Below are positions 29,681 to 37,171 of a stretch of 64,000 nucleotides of DNA, in pieces. The stretch is from Billgrantia campisalis (GTDB lineage: Bacteria; Pseudomonadota; Gammaproteobacteria; Pseudomonadales; Halomonadaceae). Made by a program: the position numbers and the translations under genes. Numbering within the stretch: position 1 is the stretch's first letter; each line of letters opens with the position of its first letter. The DNA is taken from positions 110,837 through 174,836 of the forward strand of contig NZ_JABFUC010000010.1 of NCBI RefSeq assembly GCF_022341425.1, given 5' to 3'. The notes below the pieces were generated by a model. The model was not told where the DNA came from. It ran no database searches and was given only the letters and a program-made list of their open reading frames with translations.

Positions 29681-30490
29681 ATGAGCCCAACGCAGGACGC
29701 CACCCCGACCATTCTCACCCGCATCCTGGCGCGCAAGGACGAGGAGGTCGCCGAGCGCTCGCGTGCCGTCTCCGAGGCCGAGCTGCTGCGCCTGGCCGCC
29801 GAGCAGAGCGCGCCGCGGGGCTTCATCGCCGCGCTCGACCGGCTCATCGAAGAGGGCGACCCGGCGGTGATCGCCGAGATCAAGAAGGCCTCGCCCTCCA
29901 AGGGGGTGATACGCGAGGACTTCCAGCCCGCCGAGATCGCCGAGCGCTACGCCGCCGGCGGCGCCGCCTGCCTCTCGGTGCTCACCGACGCCGACTTCTT
30001 CCAGGGCCACGAGGACTACCTGATCGCCGCGCGTGAAGCCTGCGAGCTGCCGGTGATCCGCAAGGACTTCATCACCCACGGCTATCAGGTCAGCGAGGCG
30101 CGGGCCATCGGCGCCGACTGCATCCTGCTGATCGTCGCCGCCCTGGAGGACGCCCGCATGGCGGACCTGCACCAGCAGGCGGTAGAGATGGGCATGGACG
30201 TGCTGGTCGAGGTGCACGACCAGCGCGAGTTGGAGCGCGCGCTCAAGCTGGGCCTCTCCCTGGTGGGCATCAACAACCGCAACCTGCACACCTTCGAGAC
30301 CCGCCTGGAGACCACCCTGGAGCTGCTGTCGCGGATCCCGCCCGGCGTCACCGTGGTCACCGAATCCGGCATTCACACCCGTAGCGACGTGCTGCGCATG
30401 CGCGAGCACGACGTGCACGGCTTCCTGGTCGGCGAAGCCTTCATGCGCGAGGACGACCCCGGCGAGGCGCTGCGCCGGCTGTTTTTCTGA
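29681..30490 (+). CDS. trpC: indole-3-glycerol phosphate synthase
   Basis: 269 residues. Ring-closing TIM-barrel enzyme of tryptophan synthesis. Conserved [67 protein letters not shown] and [12 protein letters not shown] are present. Stand-alone form without a TrpF domain. Last gene of trpGDC. Confidence 0.97.
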   Translation: MSPTQDATPTILTRILARKDEEVAERSRAVSEAELLRLAAEQSAPRGFIAALDRLIEEGDPAVIAEIKKASPSKGVIREDFQPAEIAERYAAGGAACLSVLTDADFFQGHEDYLIAAREACELPVIRKDFITHGYQVSEARAIGADCILLIVAALEDARMADLHQQAVEMGMDVLVEVHDQRELERALKLGLSLVGINNRNLHTFETRLETTLELLSRIPPGVTVVTESGIHTRSDVLRMREHDVHGFLVGEAFMREDDPGEALRRLFF

Positions 30491-30540
30491 TCCAAGCCGG
30501 TCGTGATGCAGAAGCTTTCGATGGGTAGGAGCCCGCTGCT

Positions 30541-31198
30541 ATGAGTGACAAGGCAGTCACCGACCCGGCGCTGGTCACCGAGTTGAGCGAGTTGATCGAT
30601 GGCGCACGCCAGCGTGCGGCGGTGTCGGTCAACGCCGAGCTGACCCTGCTCTACTGGCGGATTGGTCACCGTATCAACAGGGAACTGCTGAAGGAGCAGC
30701 GGGCGAGCTATGGCGAGCAGGTGATGGCTAAGCTGGCCAAGGAACTAACGAAGCTCTACGGTCGTGGCTGGTCGAAGCGTAACCTGGCCAACATGTGCCA
30801 GTTCGCGCAGTGCTATCCCAAGCTGGAGATTGTGCAGGCACTGTCTGCAAAATTACATCGATCTGCTGTTCTACAACCGCAAACTCAAGCGACTGGTGGC
30901 CATCGACCTCAAGCTCGGGCGCTTCAAAGCCGAGTACAAGGGCCAGATGGAGCTCTACCTGCGCTGGCTGGCTCGCCATGAGCAGGAAGCCGGCGAGAAT
31001 CCGCCGCTGGGAATCATTCTTTGCGCCGGCAAGCAGCGGGAGCAGATCGAGCTGCTGGAGCTAGACAAGAGCGGTATCCATGTCGCTGAGTATCTGACCG
31101 TGCTGCCGTCCAGAGAGGCTCTGCAGGCCAAGTTGCACCAGTCCATCGAAAGTGCTCGAGCCCGTCTGTTGGGAGATCAGGAAGAGCCAAGGGACTAA
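30541..31198 (+). pseudogene. DUF1016 (YhcG-family) nuclease, internally deleted and frameshifted
   Basis: The first part (30541 to about 30850) reads as the DUF1016 N-terminal domain: LLYWRIGHRINRELL, RGWSKRNLANMCQFAQCYPK, IVQALSAKL. In the +1 frame from about 30850 the typical C-terminal nuclease part appears: YIDLLFYNRKLKRLVAIDLKLGRFKAEYKGQMELYLRWL, ending at 31198. About 100 residues of a normal family member are missing at the joint, where TTA/TAC could be a short repeat used in the deletion. The PD-(D/E)xK domain is thus incomplete and the gene is likely dead. It sits between trpC and the TonB gene. Confidence 0.85.
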
Positions 31199-31207
31199 TC
31201 GACTCCG

Positions 31208-33277
31208 CTAAAAACTCAGCTCCAGCCCGGCGTACAGGGTCCTGCCCGGGGCGGGCTCGAAGTAGCGCCCGCCGCTGGCGTTGATGCGCACATTGGCGAA
31301 GTGCGCCTCGTCGAGCAGGTTGCGCACCCCCAGGTGGGCGCCGAGGCGGGTCGTGCCGTCGCCCAGCCGCCAGGCGTCGCCGGCGCGCAGGCTGACCAGC
31401 CAGTGGCTGTCGACCGGCACCGTGTTGGCGTTGTCCGCGTAGAAGCCGCCGGTGTAGCGCCCCTCCAGGCTGGCGAAGCGCTCGCCGCTGCCGTACCAGG
31501 TGAGCTGGTTGTGCCACTGGCGGCGAGGCAGCCCCGGCAGGCGGTTGTCGGCGAAGTCCCGGCCATCATCGGCGAAGCGCGTGAAGCGGTAGTCGGCCAG
31601 GGTCAGGGCGCTGGTCAGCCGCCAGGCCAGGGTCGGGCTCCAGTCCAGCTCCAGCTCGATCCCCTCCCGCGAGGTGCGCCCGGCGTTTTCATAGAAGGTG
31701 CGCCCGTCGCCGGCCTCGAAGGGCACCAGCTCGTCGTCGACCCGCACCGAGAAGGCCGCCAGATCGTAGCGCAATCCATTGGCCAGCCGTCCGCGCAGGC
31801 CCAGCTCGCGGCTCAGCGCCTGCTGGGGCGCCACCTCGGGATTGAAGCCGCCGCCGCCGTCGGGCCGGGCGAACTCGGTGAAGGTGGGCGTCTCGAAGGC
31901 GGTGCCCAGGTTGGCGTAGACCTGGTGAGCCTCGTGATAGCGGTAGCTGGCGCCAAGGCTGCCGGTCCACTCGCGGAAGGTGCGCGAACCGCTGGCGTCG
32001 AGGCCGCCGGCCTGGAAGCGGTCGTCGATGGAGAGCCGCACTTGGTCGTGGCGAATCCCGGCGCTGACCTCCAGCGCATCGGTAATCCCCAATTCGCTGA
32101 GCAGGAAGACCCCGGCAGCGGTGGCGTTCTGCTGCTCGTCGGCGGTCTCGGCGCTCACCGCGCCCTGGGGGGTGACCGCGCGCCGGCCGCGGTCGTCCTC
32201 CTGGCGGCCCACCTCGACCCCGGCGACGTAGCGCAGCGGCCGCCCGGCGAGTTCCTCGCTGCGGGTCATGTCCAGGCTGGCGCCATAGTAGCGGCGCCGG
32301 TAGTCCACCAGGCTGTTGCCGGGGAAGGGCAGCTGCTGCTCGAAGTCGCGCCGGCTGACGAAGGCGCGGGCGTTGAGCTCGCCGCCGGCGGCGTCGAGAT
32401 CGGCGTAGTGCAGCCCCAGCAGCTGCTGCTCCACCCGCTGGCCGGCATCCAGGGCGGCCGCGGCCGGCGCCGCCTGGCGACGGTCGGCCGCCACCTCCTC
32501 GGCGGTGAGCCCGCCGGGGTCCTCGGCGGTGGGCAGGTCGAGCACGTTCACCAGCGCCGAGAGGCTGCGGGTCTCGTCGAACCGGTAGCCGAGCCGGGCG
32601 TTGAGCAGGCGCTTCTCCACCGCGCTCTGTTCCCGGTAGCCCTCGAAGTCCAGCGCCGAAAGGCTGACGCTGTGCACCCAGCTGCCGCTCTCGCCGCCCT
32701 GGCGCAGGGCCAGCTTGCGGTAGTCGTGGCTGCCGCCCTGCAGGCGCAGCACCGGCGAGCGGCGCATCTCGCTGCCGTCGCCGGTGGTCACGTCGAGCAC
32801 GCCGCCGGCGGCGTTGCCGTAGAGCACCGAGGCCGGCCCGCGGATCACCTCGATGCGCTCGGCGCTGTCCAGATCCACGGCGTCGATCTGGGCCTGGCCG
32901 TCGGGCAGGGTATAGGGAATGCCATCGACCCGGATATGGATGCCACGGATGCCGAAGGGCGCCCGGGCGCCGAAACCCCGGCTGGCGATGCGCTGGCCCT
33001 GGGCGAAGTTGTCGCGGTTCTGCAGGAAGACGCCGGGAACGCTCGACAGCGCCTCGTCCAGGCGCACCCGCTGTTGTGCCCGCTGGATCTCCTCGCGGCT
33101 CACCGCCGACACCGCCGCCGGGGTGTCGTAGAGCTCCCGGGCCAGGCGCGGGGCGCTGATGGTGATGGTGGTCAGCGTCGCCGCCTCGTCGTTGGCGGTG
33201 TCGGCGGGCTGGGCGAATGCCGCGCTCGCGGCGGGCAGGCAGCCCAGCAGCAGCAGTCGGCTCGTGAGGTATCGCAT
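31208..33277 (-). CDS. TonB-dependent receptor, siderophore type
   Basis: 689 residues from the Met at 33275-33277. Signal peptide ends ASAAFAQ. TonB box-like LTTITISAP, plug domain with IQRAQQRVRLDEALSSVPGVFLQNRDNFAQGQRIASRGFGARAPFGIRGIHIRVDGIP and the typical AERIEVIRGPASVLYGNAAGGVLDVTT. The barrel follows and ends YAGLELSF with the terminal Phe. The plug resembles FecA and related ferric-siderophore receptors; substrate unknown. No regulator or synthesis gene is adjacent. Confidence 0.9.
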   Translation of the reverse strand: MRYLTSRLLLLGCLPAASAAFAQPADTANDEAATLTTITISAPRLARELYDTPAAVSAVSREEIQRAQQRVRLDEALSSVPGVFLQNRDNFAQGQRIASRGFGARAPFGIRGIHIRVDGIPYTLPDGQAQIDAVDLDSAERIEVIRGPASVLYGNAAGGVLDVTTGDGSEMRRSPVLRLQGGSHDYRKLALRQGGESGSWVHSVSLSALDFEGYREQSAVEKRLLNARLGYRFDETRSLSALVNVLDLPTAEDPGGLTAEEVAADRRQAAPAAAALDAGQRVEQQLLGLHYADLDAAGGELNARAFVSRRDFEQQLPFPGNSLVDYRRRYYGASLDMTRSEELAGRPLRYVAGVEVGRQEDDRGRRAVTPQGAVSAETADEQQNATAAGVFLLSELGITDALEVSAGIRHDQVRLSIDDRFQAGGLDASGSRTFREWTGSLGASYRYHEAHQVYANLGTAFETPTFTEFARPDGGGGFNPEVAPQQALSRELGLRGRLANGLRYDLAAFSVRVDDELVPFEAGDGRTFYENAGRTSREGIELELDWSPTLAWRLTSALTLADYRFTRFADDGRDFADNRLPGLPRRQWHNQLTWYGSGERFASLEGRYTGGFYADNANTVPVDSHWLVSLRAGDAWRLGDGTTRLGAHLGVRNLLDEAHFANVRINASGGRYFEPAPGRTLYAGLELSF

Positions 33278-33738
33278 GCGTCGCAATCCTAGCCGTCTCG
33301 GTTGCTGGAGTAGTGTAGTGCCCCGGCGCGCCCTGGCCGCCAGCGGCAAGACACGATCCTCTCATCCCCATGCCGACCTTGCCCTAGGTCAATGGTACTG
33401 CTTTGCAGTGACTTTGGTATTTGCTTAGGCTGTTGAGCCTAAGCGAGATGAGCGAGCGGCGACATACTCATCACCCAGACTATCGCATGAGGGCAGTACC
33501 GCTCGACCATGCCCGATAGGGGCGGTAGCGTGCCCAAATCCCACCGACCCGCCGCCGAAGGACACGAAAGGATGATTGAAATCGACAAAAGCGGCAGGCG
33601 CGCGAATTCTGCATAGGTAGTCAAGCTATAATTAATATATTTTGAAATCAGTGGGTTGGCAGCAGGCGGCGGGCTACATTTACCGGATAAACGTGCCGGC
33701 GCGTTTATCCAATCATAGAACGCGGTGTTGAATACGCT
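33278..33738. other. non-coding flank of the cassette array
   Basis: No gene can be supported in these 461 bases. GC content falls from left to right. A perfect 9-bp hairpin GCTTAGGCT-GTTG-AGCCTAAGC lies at 33423-33444. GGATAAACG/CGTTTATCC forms another 9-bp stem near 33692-33716. There is no integrase gene and no recognisable attI. Confidence 0.6.
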
Positions 33739-33745
33739 GTTATAC
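33739..33745 (+). other. left boundary core site GTTATAC
   Basis: The crossover triplet GTT and the sequence TATAC start the first cassette. No left-hand arm complementary to it is seen upstream, so this is a secondary-type site or a worn attI/attC rather than a full attC. Confidence 0.55.
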
Positions 33746-33778
33746 GAGTGGCGTAACGTCCACTTTCGGAGAGGATTA

Positions 33779-34090
33779 ATGAAAGTAGTTAGAAGTAAAG
33801 AGTTTAAGGCTGAGCGTGCTTGGGGAGCAACGGATATTGCCAATATGAATGGCATAACGACCCGCTTGCATTGGACAGATCAACCGTATAAGTGGCATGT
33901 TAATGATGGTGAAGAAGTGTTCGTCGTATTGGATGGACAGGTTGAAATGCTCTATCGATTGAATGGCGAAGAAGAGTCAGTTTTATTGAATACTGGTGAT
34001 ATTTTCTTTGCTTCAGTTGGTACAGAGCACGTTGCTCACCCTAGAGGGGAAGTAAGAGTTCTGGTGGTTGAAAGTGAAGATAGCGTATAA
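33779..34090 (+). CDS. cupin domain protein (cassette gene)
   Basis: 103 residues. A single cupin barrel: WHVNDGEEVFVVLDGQVEML (motif 1, with one His and Glu-Glu) and LLNTGDIFFASVGTEHVAHPRGEVRVLVVE (motif 2, with His). Such small cupins bind a metal or small ligand; function cannot be set. GGAGAGG lies 4 bases before the start. AT-rich, unlike the flanking genes. Sole gene of the first cassette, ending inside its attC. Confidence 0.85.
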   Translation: MKVVRSKEFKAERAWGATDIANMNGITTRLHWTDQPYKWHVNDGEEVFVVLDGQVEMLYRLNGEEESVLLNTGDIFFASVGTEHVAHPRGEVRVLVVESEDSV

Positions 34091-34156
34091 CCAAGCGCTG
34101 CTGCGGAAAATTTACTCGCTTGCGCTCCTAAATGTCCGCAGAGCGCGGCGTTATAC
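34085..34156 (+). repeat. attC site 1
   Basis: 72 bp. Left core GTATAAC and right core GTTATAC are perfect reverse complements. Inner arms GCGCTGCTGCGGA and TCCGCAGAGCGC pair with small bulges, as in attC folding. It overlaps the cupin stop codon. Confidence 0.88.
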
Positions 34157-34220
34157 GCCTTTAGCTAAAATCAGGTAAAACATCGTTAGGGTCAAAGGCT
34201 TGAAGAGGGGTTTAAAACAA

Positions 34221-35300
34221 ATGGGAAGCAAAACTAACCCTTTGGGGCTTGAACCAAAGAGAGAAAAATCAGGTGGCCCTACTTTTAGGAAGTATAATTT
34301 TCAATATCATTGGGCATTTTGCCGCATGTTGGGTGAGTATGAGCATGGTAATGAGTTCGCGCTATTCATTGAGGAGCACGAAGATATCACCATAGCAAAC
34401 TCTCTCAATGTGGATACAACTTCTTTTGAATTCAACCAAGTCAAAGCAACATCGAAAACGCATACTATACATAGTCTCACAAAGGTATCGAAAACTGAGC
34501 CACAGTCCCTGGTTGAAAAATTGGCGAGTAGCAGTTGTGGTAAGTCATATTCAGATAAAATAACAAAGGTGAATTTTGTATCAACTGGAGGTTATAGCTT
34601 TGATCTGCATAAGAAAGGCTTCGATTACGAGGTGATAAAATCAGGTCAGCTCAGTGAAGATGAAGCAAAAAAAATCGCGGAATGTATAGCGCACTTAGAA
34701 GGGGCGTCAGGTTTTTGCCAAAAGCTGGCTTTTATTATTCCAGATTTGCCTGAAAAAGGATTTGATCACGTTGTTGAAGGAAAAATCAGTGCGTTAATAA
34801 GTAAGTTGGCGCCAGGTTTTAAATATGACTCTAACTCTATCTATGATTGCATTATCAGGGACTTAAATAGAAAAGGCGAAAATATCTTCGATTATGAAAA
34901 TTGGGATGACGCAATCAGAAAAAAAGCAATTACTAGCAAGCAGCTTTCAGAAGTTATCGAGCAGTATATAAGTCGAAAACCCGACGAAAACCTTGTTACT
35001 GAATTAATACATGTTTTAAAGGATGAGTATTCACTAAAATCTATAGCAAGAAGAAAGGTTGTTAGTGGATTTAATCGTTATTACGCCAAAAAAATTGCAA
35101 GTAGGGAAAGTATTTTAAGAGAAGTGTCAATGGATATTGTAGATAAAATAGAAAAGCTTTCTTCTACGCACTCTAATGCAAAAGAGCTCGAATTGGCTGT
35201 TGTAGAAGAGCTAAATGAACAGACAATTTCATATTTCCCCAGTTCTGAGGATTTAACAGGAGCTTTCCTATATGAGTTTCTGGAAGGTGTTGATTTATGA
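34221..35300 (+). CDS. DUF4297 (Cap4-type) nuclease-like effector
   Basis: 359 residues from the ATG at 34221 (AGAGGGG upstream); a TTG at 34200 would add 7. The N-terminal region FRKYNFQYHWAFCRMLGEYEH...FIEEHEDITI...FEFNQVKAT matches the DUF4297/Cap4 restriction-endonuclease-like domain; Glu54/Asp55 and the QVK (Gln73, Lys75) are the candidate catalytic residues. The rest is helical with no clear domain. In other systems such domains cut DNA when activated during phage infection. It overlaps a short ORF and lies 54 bases before the Rad50-like gene in the same cassette, so the two form an operon. Confidence 0.75.
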   Translation: MGSKTNPLGLEPKREKSGGPTFRKYNFQYHWAFCRMLGEYEHGNEFALFIEEHEDITIANSLNVDTTSFEFNQVKATSKTHTIHSLTKVSKTEPQSLVEKLASSSCGKSYSDKITKVNFVSTGGYSFDLHKKGFDYEVIKSGQLSEDEAKKIAECIAHLEGASGFCQKLAFIIPDLPEKGFDHVVEGKISALISKLAPGFKYDSNSIYDCIIRDLNRKGENIFDYENWDDAIRKKAITSKQLSEVIEQYISRKPDENLVTELIHVLKDEYSLKSIARRKVVSGFNRYYAKKIASRESILREVSMDIVDKIEKLSSTHSNAKELELAVVEELNEQTISYFPSSEDLTGAFLYEFLEGVDL

Positions 35301-35467
35301 GGGAAAATAGTTTTAGTTATAAGCGATTGGTAAGAAATTTGAGGAAAGAAGCTAATGAAAGAAATGTATTTCAATCGGCTAACAATAATAAGCAAGATAG
35401 AAAAGAAGGCGGCACAGTTCGACTTCTCAAAGAATTACAACTTGGTGCTGTCAAAGCAAAAGAATAG
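35297..35467 (+). CDS. possible 56-residue linker ORF (basic)
   Basis: Starts with ATG overlapping the stop of the nuclease gene (ATGA) and runs into the 5' part of the ATPase gene in another frame. The product is basic (RLVRNLRKEANERN...NNNKQDRKEGG). It may be a real small third component or may only carry ribosomes to the ATPase start at 35355. No family recognised. It is shorter than the middle components I know from three-gene ABC systems. Confidence 0.3.
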   Translation: MRENSFSYKRLVRNLRKEANERNVFQSANNNKQDRKEGGTVRLLKELQLGAVKAKE

Positions 35468-37073
35468 TGTTGGAAAGTCTTCACTTGTAAAAAGCATATT
35501 TTGGTGCTTGGGCTGCGAGCCACAGTTTGACGAAAAATGGAAAGCCCTTGATTGTCGAGTTGTATTAGATTTTGAGGTTAGAGGAAATAAATACCAGTTG
35601 GCTAGACATGGAAATCGGTTTATTCTAAAAGACAGCGAAAATAAATTTAAGGAGTTTTCTTCAGTTGGAGCAGGCTTCTCAACTGAGATTATGGCGCTGC
35701 TAAATTTTAACGCATTGCTAGCAGTTCGTGACAAGGAAGAGATTGTTACACCACCTCCCGCGTACTATTTTTTACCTTTCTACATAGATCAAAAACAAAG
35801 CTGGGCAAATGCTTGGGTAAGCTTTGGTAATTTAGGGCAGTTTTCAAATTGGAAAAAGACAATTATACCCTACCATACAGGCATGACGGGAAAAGATTAT
35901 TTCGATAAAACTGAAGAAATATACTCGAAAAAGGTAGAGGCGTCGGACGTCAAAAAAGAGATTGATCGCCTAGACACTGCAATCTCAGTTGTTAGTGAAT
36001 TTCCAGCGGAAACTGGTGTGGTTATAGAAGATGATGAGCTAAATGAAATCGAAGAGCAGATAAATGTCGAGATTATGGATCTCCACTTCCAGCAAGAGGT
36101 GCTATTTGAAGAGTTGGCCACACTTAGGGCTGATAAAGCTCACATAGAATCACAAATTATTGTGGCTAAAAATGCATGCATGGAGGCGAGTGAGGACTAT
36201 GAATTTGCCGAAAGTCTGGGAGAAGATATTGAATGCCCAACATGTGGAGTTATTCACGATAACTCAATTGTAAATAGATTTTCACTGCTTCAAGATAAAA
36301 ATCAATCCGAAGATATAATTGCTAGACTCGGCTCAGATATCCTATTGTTAAATGATGAAATAGAAAAAAAGACCATCGAATTCAATGGAGTGAGGGAAAA
36401 CATTAGAGAGCTTGATCAAAAATACTCTTCGGATAAGGGTGGCAACAGATCCTTTTCCTCTATTCTTGAAATCATCGCTTCGAATTCAGTGAAAAAAAAA
36501 GTGGAAGGCAGTAGAAGCAATAAAGTAGAAAGGCTGCATAACCTGACTATTGAAGAGAAGAATTTAGTTAAAGAAAGAGTTGAAAGATCAAAAGAAAACA
36601 GAAAGAAAGTTAAAGAAAAATTTCAGAAATTGTTTCCTCATTACTTAGCTAAGTTGAAAGCATTTGGAGTAAATGCAAGCTCAATAAAATCTCCTGAGAA
36701 TCATTCTAAAGTCGCAGCAAGTGGGGGGGCAGCAGAGTCAACTAGAGCCATGCTTGCCTATTACATGAGTGTATATAACTTGATTGACAAATATGGCGAA
36801 CATGTATTGTGCCCTTTTGTTATTGATACGCCAAATCAACATGAGCAGGCTGCTAAACATTACGATAGCATTGTATCGCTGTTACTCCAAGAGCTTCCAG
36901 AGCGGGCGCAATTATTTGTATGTGGTATGGATTCAGAGAAATTGCAGCCACTTAAAGATAAAGCAAAAATAATATACTTAGATGTTGAGCACTCTTTGCT
37001 AAGTCGAGATTTGTTTAAATATATCGACTCTGAATATTCTGGCCTATTCGAAATGGATATAAGTAGCGTATAA
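35355..37073 (+). CDS. Rad50/SMC-like ABC ATPase with CxxC hook
   Basis: 572 residues; GAGGAAAG upstream of the start. Head domain with the P-loop KNSVGKSSLVKSIFW (residues 36-50, NxxGKS form), a long coiled coil (about 185-425) broken by ECPTCG (Cys294, Cys297), which is a zinc-hook-like turn, then the signature-like SGGAAESTR (456-464) and Walker B FVIDTPNQHEQ (488-498). This order is that of Rad50/SMC-type ATPases; the DTPNQ form of Walker B is seen in ABC ATPases of conflict systems. It is probably the sensor/motor partner of the DUF4297 nuclease. Its stop overlaps attC 2. Confidence 0.85.
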   Translation: MKEMYFNRLTIISKIEKKAAQFDFSKNYNLVLSKQKNSVGKSSLVKSIFWCLGCEPQFDEKWKALDCRVVLDFEVRGNKYQLARHGNRFILKDSENKFKEFSSVGAGFSTEIMALLNFNALLAVRDKEEIVTPPPAYYFLPFYIDQKQSWANAWVSFGNLGQFSNWKKTIIPYHTGMTGKDYFDKTEEIYSKKVEASDVKKEIDRLDTAISVVSEFPAETGVVIEDDELNEIEEQINVEIMDLHFQQEVLFEELATLRADKAHIESQIIVAKNACMEASEDYEFAESLGEDIECPTCGVIHDNSIVNRFSLLQDKNQSEDIIARLGSDILLLNDEIEKKTIEFNGVRENIRELDQKYSSDKGGNRSFSSILEIIASNSVKKKVEGSRSNKVERLHNLTIEEKNLVKERVERSKENRKKVKEKFQKLFPHYLAKLKAFGVNASSIKSPENHSKVAASGGAAESTRAMLAYYMSVYNLIDKYGEHVLCPFVIDTPNQHEQAAKHYDSIVSLLLQELPERAQLFVCGMDSEKLQPLKDKAKIIYLDVEHSLLSRDLFKYIDSEYSGLFEMDISSV

Positions 37074-37139
37074 CAATCGCATGTTGTCGGACTGGTTTTC
37101 CGCTGCGCTCCAAACCAGCCGCAAACGCGATCGTTATAG
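37068..37139 (+). repeat. attC site 2
   Basis: 72 bp. Left core GTATAAC, right core GTTATAG (6 of 7 complementary). Inner arms ATCGC/GCGAT and CTGGTTT/AAACCAG pair. It overlaps the ATPase stop. Confidence 0.88.
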
Positions 37140-37171
37140 CTCCGACAACTTTTCAACTAAAAAGGGATAAG

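Noticed and set aside
33439..33855. Minus-strand ORF of 138 codons that might be an integrase fragment
   Set aside because: It crosses the cassette start and the cupin gene, and has no tyrosine-recombinase motifs (R...HxxR...Y).
34221..37073. Firm assignment to Lamassu
   Set aside because: The nuclease and SMC-like ATPase fit, but no LmuC-size partner is present and the P-loop and Walker B forms (NSVGKS, DTPNQ) are not what I expect for LmuB. Kept as a related but unassigned system.
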